DNA of 44,624 nucleotides from Sulfurospirillum sp. (GTDB lineage Bacteria > Campylobacterota > Campylobacteria > Campylobacterales > Sulfurospirillaceae): contig JADGDR010000015.1 in assembly GCA_016744795.1 (NCBI GenBank), positions 1 through 44,624 of the forward strand, given 5' to 3'. The notes under the pieces were generated by a model. That model was not told where the DNA came from. It saw nothing but the letters and a program-made list of their open reading frames with translations, and did no database searches. Positions within the stretch are counted from its first letter, which is position 1. Every line of letters starts with the position of its first letter. A program made the position numbers and the translations under genes. This document shows positions 33,278-40,151 of the stretch, piece after piece.

Positions 33278-34084
33278 TTATCTATTTTGATGAATATCCA
33301 TTTGTGGATATGGTATTGAAATATTTTTTTCATCAAAAGTAAGTTTTACTTTTTCAATGGTATCAAAGTGTACAGCCCAGTAATCTTCACTTTTTGCCCA
33401 TACTCTAAGAGTAAAATTAACACTACTATCTGCTAATTCACTAACTCCCACAAAAGGAGCAGGGTCTTTTAAAACTCTTTCGTCTTCATTCACTATATTT
33501 TCTAATGTAGACTTAGCAAGTTTCAAATCATCATCATAACCTATACCAAAAACAAAATCTACACGTCTTGTATTTTTAGCAGAAAAGTTAGTTATATTTC
33601 CACCAATTATCCCGCTATTTGGTATGGTAATTTGTTTATTATCTGGAGTCAAAAGAAGTGTACTAAAAATATTTATCTCTTCAACACTTCCCATTTCTCC
33701 TGCTGCTGATATAAAATCACCCACTTTGAATGGTTTAAAGAAAATAAGTAAAACTCCTGCTCCTATGTTTGAAAAAGTATCTTTAAAAGCTAAACCAATA
33801 GCAAGACCAGCAGCACCAAACATAGCCACAAATGATGTTGTATTAATTCCTAGATTACTTAAAGCGGCAAGTACTACTATAACTAAGAGTATTCCACTTG
33901 TCACTTTTAATAAAAACTTAGATAAAGTCTCGTCCAAACTGGATTTGCTCATCATTTTTGTTATTATTACCACAATAACCCCAACAAGCCATTTACCTAT
34001 AAAAAATATCGCTAATGAACCTAGTATTTTAAAACTATATAGTGTCACATATGTCATAATTAAATCCATAGTATTCTCTTTCAT
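33278..34084 (-). CDS. Small-conductance mechanosensitive channel MscS
   Basis: A 268-residue inner membrane channel. Three membrane segments cover about residues 10-115, the third rich in Gly and Ala (FVAMFGAAGLAIGLAFKDTFSNIGAGVLLI), which lines the pore; a beta domain starting FKPFKVGDFI and a C-terminal alpha-beta domain ending IPYPQMDIHQNR follow. It opens to release solutes under osmotic downshock. Its ATG overlaps the stop of the OmpA-family gene (ATGA), coupling the two. Confidence 0.92.
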   Translation of the reverse strand: MKENTMDLIMTYVTLYSFKILGSLAIFFIGKWLVGVIVVIITKMMSKSSLDETLSKFLLKVTSGILLVIVVLAALSNLGINTTSFVAMFGAAGLAIGLAFKDTFSNIGAGVLLIFFKPFKVGDFISAAGEMGSVEEINIFSTLLLTPDNKQITIPNSGIIGGNITNFSAKNTRRVDFVFGIGYDDDLKLAKSTLENIVNEDERVLKDPAPFVGVSELADSSVNFTLRVWAKSEDYWAVHFDTIEKVKLTFDEKNISIPYPQMDIHQNR

Positions 34085-35133
34085 TTACTAAAACTAGTAT
34101 CAACTCTTCTATTTTGAGCTCTACCATCTTGGGTTTTATTTGTTGCTATTGGATTTGTTTCACCATATCCATTAACTGTTATCTTACTCTTATGTATGCC
34201 TAGTTTAATTAACTCGTTTGCAACTGCATTTGCTCTTCTTAAAGAGAGTGCTAAGTTATACTTTTCTCTTCCTACGGAATCTGTATATCCATCAACAGCA
34301 ACACCATAATCACGATTTTCATTCATAAAACTTACGACCTCTTTTATACGAGGAATATACTCTCCTGCTATATCTGATTTATCATTAGCAAAGTTTACAT
34401 GTAAACGTACAACTTTCATACAACCTTTAGCATCTACCACTTTTCCTGAAGGTGTTGTTAGACAGTTATCATCAGCGTTCATTACTCCATCGTTATCATC
34501 ATCTTTAGGTATCTCTTTTATGATAACTGGTTTAGGTTTTGGCTCTTTTTTTACAACAGGCTCTGGCTTTTTTGCCACAACAATTGGTTCAGATTTAATA
34601 GGCATCTCTTCGATAACTCTTTTTCCAAAAGGAATCACAAAACCCAAAGAGTAAAACAAGTTATTATCCCCACCAAAAGTGATACCATGTCTAACTTCTG
34701 CTTTTAACGCAAACTCATTTGTTACCCAATGTTTCAGTCCTGCACCATATTGAACAAAACCATCATCATCATTGTCAAACTCAGGGTTTCTATAATTTTC
34801 ATAACCAATACCTACTAAACCATATAGTGCAGTATCTTTAGTTAAGTCATACTCTTTAATCAAATTTACAAAAAGACGGTTGATATCTGTTTTTTGTGTC
34901 GAATTATCATAATCCACATCACTAGCTCTCTCAAAACCAACTTCCAGCATATCGAAAAATTTATCTTCAACATAAACACCAAATCTTAATCCCAAGTTTA
35001 ATTGATTTTCTAAATCTAGATTTCCTTCTGGTTTAACACCACCAACGTGAACACTTAACTCAGATTTGTAATCTCCTTGTCCTGCAAAGGCAACAACTGA
35101 AGCAACTACTAATGATAATAATATTTTTTTCAT
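34081..35133 (-). CDS. OmpA-family outer membrane porin-like protein
   Basis: A 350-residue protein with a signal peptide (ending AFAGQ, residue 19), an N-terminal beta-barrel of about 160 residues, a Pro/Lys-rich linker (PEPVVKKEPKPKPVI), a calcium-binding type thrombospondin repeat (DDDNDGVMNADDNC) and a C-terminal OmpA peptidoglycan-binding domain (GYTDSVGREKYNLALSLRRANAV, NRRVDTSF). It anchors the outer membrane to the wall. The SD GGGAGGG (35139-35145) is one of the two GGAGG-type sites in the window, complementary to the small RNA loop. A palindrome copy is at 34396. Confidence 0.9.
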   Translation of the reverse strand: MKKILLSLVVASVVAFAGQGDYKSELSVHVGGVKPEGNLDLENQLNLGLRFGVYVEDKFFDMLEVGFERASDVDYDNSTQKTDINRLFVNLIKEYDLTKDTALYGLVGIGYENYRNPEFDNDDDGFVQYGAGLKHWVTNEFALKAEVRHGITFGGDNNLFYSLGFVIPFGKRVIEEMPIKSEPIVVAKKPEPVVKKEPKPKPVIIKEIPKDDDNDGVMNADDNCLTTPSGKVVDAKGCMKVVRLHVNFANDKSDIAGEYIPRIKEVVSFMNENRDYGVAVDGYTDSVGREKYNLALSLRRANAVANELIKLGIHKSKITVNGYGETNPIATNKTQDGRAQNRRVDTSFSK

Positions 35134-35155
35134 AAAAACCCTCCCATAGGTCTAT

Positions 35156-35704
35156 TTACTTATTAAAACTTATATCTACCCTTCTATTTTGTGCTCTTTC
35201 TTCTTTGTTCTCATTATTATTAACAGGAACAGTTTCACCATAACCTTTTGTCGTGATTCTCTCTTGTTTTATACCTTCTGAACTTAACGCTGATGCTACT
35301 TTTTTAGCTCTTAATTGAGATAATACATAATTATATTTATCTGTTCCAACTGAATCAGTATGCCCTGCTACAGTTGCATGTAATGCTTTATGTTTATTTA
35401 AAAACTTAACTGCTTCATTTATTTCACTTTTATACTCATCTTTTATGTTATACTTATCAAAATCAAATTTTACATTCAATCTAATTAGTTTTATATTACC
35501 GTCTTTATCTAAAACTTTACCCTCTTCATTAAAAACAACATCATCTTTAACATGTTTTATAATAAAACCATCTGGACGGTTTTGCTCAGGCACTGCTGAA
35601 CCTTCTGTAACCCCTGAATTTGTTGAATCATCAACCTTTTTAAAAATACTTTGTCCGAAAGAAAAAGTTACCAATACAATTAGCAAAACCACTATATTTT
35701 TCAT
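35156..35704 (-). CDS. OmpA-domain periplasmic protein
   Basis: A 182-residue protein with a signal peptide (MKNIVVLLIVLVTFSFGQ), a short variable region, then an OmpA peptidoglycan-binding domain (LNVKFDFDKYNIKDEYKSEI, GHTDSVGTDKYNYVLSQLRA, NRRVDISFNK). It has no beta-barrel. Its C-terminal domain is closely similar to that of the OmpA-family gene 22 nt downstream, so the pair probably arose by duplication. It may tether the wall or join an envelope complex; order and spacing suggest one transcript with mscS. Confidence 0.88.
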   Translation of the reverse strand: MKNIVVLLIVLVTFSFGQSIFKKVDDSTNSGVTEGSAVPEQNRPDGFIIKHVKDDVVFNEEGKVLDKDGNIKLIRLNVKFDFDKYNIKDEYKSEINEAVKFLNKHKALHATVAGHTDSVGTDKYNYVLSQLRAKKVASALSSEGIKQERITTKGYGETVPVNNNENKEERAQNRRVDISFNK

Positions 35705-35753
35705 AATTAACCCTTAGAATTTAATAATTCTGTCATTCTAACATAACTTAAGA

Positions 35754-37253
35754 TTAAGGTTTCTTAATCCAATCAATTGCATTATGCATAACACCTATCA
35801 TAGATGGACTCACAGGTTCTATATCTTTATTTACTACAGTGATAGAGTTTGGAATGACTAAAAAAAGATATGGATTATCTTTAGTAATAAGAGCAAAAAT
35901 TTCTCTATATATCTCATCAAATTTTTCTTGCTCTACTATCTTTTCTGCTTTTTTTATCAAAGCATCGACTCTCTTATTCTTGTAGCCTATAAAATTGAAT
36001 CCACCTTTTTTAGCAGATTCACTATGCCAAATACTATAAGCATCAGGTTTAAGTCCTAAAGCCCAAGCCATAAGAACAGCTTCAAACTTTCGAGGATATA
36101 CTACGGTATTTAAAAAAGCCTGCCATTCCATAACTCTTAAATTCATAATTATTCCCGATTTTCTTAGCTGATATTGTAAAATCTCAGCAATATAACCTCC
36201 TGAGCTTCCTGTGTTAGTTATGAGAGTAAATTCCAAAGGATTATTTTCATCATAACCTAACTCTTTTAAAAGTTTTTTTGCTTTTTGTATGTTCTGTTTA
36301 GGTGCTTTTATATCTTTATTATAAGCACCTGTTCCAGGCATAAAAGGACCATTACATACTTGTCCATGCCCAAAGTAAAGTATGTCAACTAATTCATCTC
36401 TATCAATGGCTAAGCTAAGTGCTTGTCGTACTCTTTTGTCTTTGAATTTTTCATTAGTTAGATTTAAACCAATATAAGAGTAGGAGTGTGCCAAATTTTC
36501 ATATATATTAAAATTCTTCTTGAACTTTTCATCTATTTGGCGTTCAAGTTGCAGAGGATTTAAACTTCCCACATCAAGTTTTTTTGATTTTAACATCAAA
36601 AACTTTGCAGAACTATCAGGTAAAAAATGGAATATCATTTTATCTATATTTGGTTTGTGCACAAAGTAATTTGGATTTGTATTTATGCTTATATCGTTTG
36701 AGATAGAAAACTTTTTTAGAGTATAAGGTCCTGTTCCTATTGGAGATTGATTAAACTTTGAAGTCATCAAATCTTTTTCATTTTCTAGTATATGTTTTGG
36801 TAATATCTCCATCATCCATGTTTCAAGTGCTTTAGAATTAGGGTACTTATATTTTACAACTATTTTGTAATTGTTTATCATTTTTACTGATTCAATATGT
36901 TTAAAATTTGAAGAATAAGGAGTATAAATCTTAGGGGAGATTATAGTTTCATAAGTAAAAAGAACATCTTGGGCACTAAAAGGTTCACCGTCACTCCATA
37001 AAATATCGTCTCGTAATTCAAACTCTAATGTTTTTTCATCTAAAAACTTATAACTTTTAGCCAACTCCATTTTAATATTTGCATCTTTATCGTAAGTGAC
37101 AAGAGAGTTAAATATCCACCTTGTTATCTGAGAACTCACTGAGTCAGTTGAGAGTATAGGGTTTACTCTAGCTGGACTCGCCGAGATTGACATATGTAAA
37201 GTAGAAGCGCTTACATGTAAAGATATTATGAGTATTAAAATAATTTTTTTCAT
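35754..37253 (-). CDS. Peptide-type ABC transporter substrate-binding protein
   Basis: Start set at ATG 37253 (MKKIILILIISLHVSAS), a signal peptide; the frame opens at 37304 but that lies inside the small RNA copy C. Protein of 499 residues, family SBP_bac_5. Marks are NPILSTDSVSSQITRWIFN, LEFELRDDILWSDGEPFSAQDVLFTYE, the typical GTGPYTLKKF and RQALSLAIDRDELV. It would bind peptides, nickel or similar in the periplasm. No permease gene is adjacent. No good SD is visible. A palindrome copy lies in the signal peptide (37212), so that sequence is tolerated there. Confidence 0.88.
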   Translation of the reverse strand: MKKIILILIISLHVSASTLHMSISASPARVNPILSTDSVSSQITRWIFNSLVTYDKDANIKMELAKSYKFLDEKTLEFELRDDILWSDGEPFSAQDVLFTYETIISPKIYTPYSSNFKHIESVKMINNYKIVVKYKYPNSKALETWMMEILPKHILENEKDLMTSKFNQSPIGTGPYTLKKFSISNDISINTNPNYFVHKPNIDKMIFHFLPDSSAKFLMLKSKKLDVGSLNPLQLERQIDEKFKKNFNIYENLAHSYSYIGLNLTNEKFKDKRVRQALSLAIDRDELVDILYFGHGQVCNGPFMPGTGAYNKDIKAPKQNIQKAKKLLKELGYDENNPLEFTLITNTGSSGGYIAEILQYQLRKSGIIMNLRVMEWQAFLNTVVYPRKFEAVLMAWALGLKPDAYSIWHSESAKKGGFNFIGYKNKRVDALIKKAEKIVEQEKFDEIYREIFALITKDNPYLFLVIPNSITVVNKDIEPVSPSMIGVMHNAIDWIKKP

Positions 37254-37278
37254 GAAGCATTGTACTAAAAAATTAAGC

Positions 37279-37367
37279 AAAAAAAAAGCGCTCTTGGTGG
37301 GCAACCAGAGCGCTTGATTTTAAAATTTATAAGTTCTATCTACAAAAAGGAGGTTTTTGTCTTGGTA
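37279..37367 (-). ncRNA. Small RNA candidate, copy C (CCUCC-loop hairpin plus UGCCC-loop terminator)
   Basis: On the minus strand TATACT (37373-37378) is followed 12 nt later by ACAAAAACCTCCTTTTTGT (37342-37360), a linker starting AGATAGAAC as in copy B but longer (about 26 nt), and a G+C-rich hairpin (37286-37315; 12 bp with one bulged base) with loop TGCCC running into nine T. It lies between DUF523 and the peptide-binding protein gene on the same strand and would end 26 nt before that gene's start, so it is not a coding extension. Confidence 0.78.
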
Positions 37368-37442
37368 ATGAAAGTATATACCTTTTGTCTAAACACTCTT
37401 TTAACCATTTATTAACAAAAAGTTAATGAGACTATTTTTATC

Positions 37443-37904
37443 CTATATATTTAAAATATTTTCTAGCTTCTTTAAATCGTCTTCGCTATAAACGTCCACT
37501 CCAAGTTTTTCTAATGCCATAACTGTGACACCATTAGCCTTGATAAGCTTTTTACTAAAACTTCCATCATAAATTTTATCCTTACCACATGACGGACTTT
37601 TTGCTTTCATTATGGCTATTTTTACGTCATTATTGAGTGCTAATTGACAAGTTATTTGAGCTCCATAAAAAAAGTTTTTTGACATATCATTTCCATCTTT
37701 ATCTATGGCTTTTTTATCTTTAATCTCAACAGGAACTCTTGGAGTTGCTAAACCACCCTCCACTTCTGGACAAATTGGGATTAACATATCTAAATTTAAA
37801 AGTTTTTGTATAAAGGAATTTTCTAAAATTGAGTTATTGCTACCATCATATCTGACATTTTGTCCAAGTAAACATGCACTAATTAGAATTTTGTTCTTTT
37901 TCAT
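37443..37904 (-). CDS. DUF523 family protein
   Basis: A 153-residue protein with the DUF523 pattern ISACLLGQNVRYDGSN, ICPEVEGGLATPRVPVEI and MKAKSPSCGKDKIYDGSF. Conserved cysteines in ACLLG, CPEV and SPSCG suggest a metal or redox site. Function unknown. Its ATG directly follows the purT stop (TAGATG), so the two are one transcript; a role in purine metabolism is possible but unproven. Confidence 0.85.
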   Translation of the reverse strand: MKKNKILISACLLGQNVRYDGSNNSILENSFIQKLLNLDMLIPICPEVEGGLATPRVPVEIKDKKAIDKDGNDMSKNFFYGAQITCQLALNNDVKIAIMKAKSPSCGKDKIYDGSFSKKLIKANGVTVMALEKLGVDVYSEDDLKKLENILNI

Positions 37905-39065
37905 CTACTCACTTATACTCAAAACAATCTCTCTAGCTTTTTTCTTTGCACTTTGCACTTCATCTAAAACTAAAGCAACTGCCATGCGTCTGCCTTTATG
38001 AGAATTTGGCTTTCCAAATACTCTTACAAAAGAATTCTTGCTAAAAGATTTTTTTGGAATGTTAAAAGTAGGTGAAACTGATTCGACTGAACTTTTATAA
38101 GCCCCACTTGCACCTGAACCATAAAATATATAATCCAATGGCAATCCTAAAATGGCTCTTACATGTAAAGCAAATTCACTCTGCGATTGAGTGATAAGTG
38201 TTACCATTCCTGTGTCATGAGGTCTTGGGCTCAATTCACTAAAATATACTTCATCGCCTTTAACAAAAAACTCTACTCCAAAAAGACCACGTCCACCAAG
38301 TCCATCAGTCACTTTTTTTGCTATATCTTGTGCCTTTTTTAAAGCAATTTCACTCATAGCCATTGGCTGCCAACTCAACACATAATCACCATCTTCTTGA
38401 ATATGTCCTATTGGTTCACAAAAAATAGTCTCTTCTTCGTTTCTAACAGTCAGTAAAGTTATCTCATAATCAAACTTTATAAACTCTTCTACAATAAGCT
38501 CACTTGCATCACCTCTAGCTTCTTTTGCTATTTCCCAAGCATTTTGTATATCTTCTTTTGATTTAACTACGCTTTGTCCATGTCCTGATGAGCTCATAAC
38601 TGGTTTGACTACACAAGGAATTCCTATATGTTCTATAGCATCGCATAAACCAGCATAATCTTTTACAAAAACATAATTACTTGTTTTAACTCCTAAATCA
38701 ACAGCTGCAAATTCTCTTATATTTTTTCTATGCATTGTTTTTTTTACTGCATCAGCATTAGGAATCACATGAAAACCCTCTTTTTCGGCTTTTACTAGTG
38801 CTTCTATGCTAAGAGCTTCTATCTCTGGAAGTATATAAGTAGGTTTTTCTCTTCGTATAAGCTCTAAAAGTTCCTCTTCATCTTTCATATTAATTGCATA
38901 GCTTTTATTTGCCACAAGTTGAGCTGGAGCATTATTATACGAATCAACAGCAATAGTTTCTATGCCTAATCTATTTGCTTCAATAACGACTTCTTTACCT
39001 AATTCTCCACTGCCTATGAGCATGATTTTTATACTATTACTTTTTAATGGTGTTGTAAATTGCAT
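37905..39065 (-). CDS. purT: Formate-dependent phosphoribosylglycinamide formyltransferase PurT
   Basis: A 386-residue ATP-grasp enzyme that makes formyl-GAR from GAR, formate and ATP in purine synthesis. It has an N-terminal Rossmann-like domain ([21 protein letters not shown]), ATP-grasp contacts ([34 protein letters not shown]) and the PurT-specific [15 protein letters not shown] near residue 290, with [16 protein letters not shown] near the end. This choice of enzyme uses formate directly. It overlaps nothing upstream; SD AGAGGAT is near the ATG. A palindrome copy is at 38160. Confidence 0.95.
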   Translation of the reverse strand: MQFTTPLKSNSIKIMLIGSGELGKEVVIEANRLGIETIAVDSYNNAPAQLVANKSYAINMKDEEELLELIRREKPTYILPEIEALSIEALVKAEKEGFHVIPNADAVKKTMHRKNIREFAAVDLGVKTSNYVFVKDYAGLCDAIEHIGIPCVVKPVMSSSGHGQSVVKSKEDIQNAWEIAKEARGDASELIVEEFIKFDYEITLLTVRNEEETIFCEPIGHIQEDGDYVLSWQPMAMSEIALKKAQDIAKKVTDGLGGRGLFGVEFFVKGDEVYFSELSPRPHDTGMVTLITQSQSEFALHVRAILGLPLDYIFYGSGASGAYKSSVESVSPTFNIPKKSFSKNSFVRVFGKPNSHKGRRMAVALVLDEVQSAKKKAREIVLSISE

Positions 39066-39155
39066 GATATCCTCTTTTGAAATAAAATTTCTTTTGAAAA
39101 GATGATAATATCTAAATTTTAATTAATTTTTATAGAAGGGTGTAAAATAGGAGAA

Positions 39156-39181
39156 CAAAGAGAAGTAAAAACTTCTCTTTG
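39156..39181 (-). terminator. Hairpin after rpsI, probable terminator
   Basis: CAAAGAGAAGT (39156-39166) and ACTTCTCTTTG (39171-39181) are perfect 11-bp arms with a 4-nt loop, 16 nt beyond the rpsI stop. Little T-run follows on the minus strand. Confidence 0.65.
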
Positions 39182-39197
39182 AATAGTACAGTAACGA

Positions 39198-39587
39198 TTA
39201 ACGCTTGCTGAACTGTGGAGATTTTCTTGCTTTTTTTCTACCAAATTTCTTACGCTCAACACTTCTTGAGTCACGAGTAAGAAGACCAAGAGGTTTAAGC
39301 TCTGCTCTAAACTCAGGATCCATAGAAGCTAATGCTTTAGAAATTCCGTGTCTTAAAGCTTCTGCTTGTGCTGAATAACCACCACCAAGAGTTGAAGCTT
39401 TGATATCAAAGTTTGCAGCTTGTCTAGTTACTACTAATGGCTGACGAACTTTCATCTTGATAGTCTCATGACCACCTAACCATCCATCTAAGTCAAGACC
39501 GTTAACAGTAATGTTACCACTTCCTGGTGCTACCCATACCTTAGCGATTGCACTTTTTCTTTTACCAGTTGCGTATACTTTTGCCAT
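39198..39587 (-). CDS. rpsI: Ribosomal protein S9
   Basis: A 129-residue protein of full length: [20 protein letters not shown] at the start, [20 protein letters not shown] in the middle and the conserved basic tail ending [15 protein letters not shown], which reaches the tRNA sites of the small subunit. The ATG shares one base with the rplM stop (TAATG), so it is coupled to L13. A hairpin follows the stop. Confidence 0.97.
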   Translation of the reverse strand: MAKVYATGKRKSAIAKVWVAPGSGNITVNGLDLDGWLGGHETIKMKVRQPLVVTRQAANFDIKASTLGGGYSAQAEALRHGISKALASMDPEFRAELKPLGLLTRDSRSVERKKFGRKKARKSPQFSKR

Positions 39588-40012
39588 TATTTGTCTCCTG
39601 CTACTTGTGCAGTATGAGGATGCTCACTACCTGCATAAACTTTCATTTTTTTGATCATATCTTTTGCAAGATTTGTTTTAGGAAGCATACCACGAACAGC
39701 TAATCTGTAAAGCTTAGCTGGGTTGTTTTCTAATAAGTCTGCAAGTTTATCACTTCTAACACCACCAAAATATCCAGTGTGTCTATAGTACTCTTTTACG
39801 TCTAGCTTGTTACCACTAAACTCTACTTTCTCTGCATTAATTATGACAACAAAGTCACCACAATCAACATTTGGAGTAAAGCAAGGTTTGTGTTTACCTC
39901 TAAGAAGTGTTGCAACTTCAGTAAGTACTCTACCGAATCTCTTACCAGCAGCATCAACAACGATCCAGTCGCGTTGTACTTCGTTAGATTTCATTGATTT
40001 AGTCAATTTCAT
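39587..40012 (-). CDS. rplM: Ribosomal protein L13
   Basis: A 141-residue protein of full length: [50 protein letters not shown] and [20 protein letters not shown]. It heads the L13-S9 operon. The leader of about 90 nt contains a TATACT box on the minus strand (40116-40121) and a small hairpin (about 40088-40100), which could be an autoregulatory site. Confidence 0.97.
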   Translation of the reverse strand: MKLTKSMKSNEVQRDWIVVDAAGKRFGRVLTEVATLLRGKHKPCFTPNVDCGDFVVIINAEKVEFSGNKLDVKEYYRHTGYFGGVRSDKLADLLENNPAKLYRLAVRGMLPKTNLAKDMIKKMKVYAGSEHPHTAQVAGDK

Positions 40013-40151
40013 TCTAATTACCTTTATTTTATTATCATTTTTTCTAGAAAATAAATTCCTAAAAAATTAACTCTCTACTAAAGAACAAGCTATCGCTCGT
40101 ATTTAATTGAGAAAGAAGTATAGACAAATTATCCTTATACAAAGCTTAATT

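Noticed and set aside
37253-37304. Longer N-terminus for the peptide-binding protein
   Set aside because: The extra 17 codons lie in the terminator of small RNA copy C, and the signal peptide begins at 37253.
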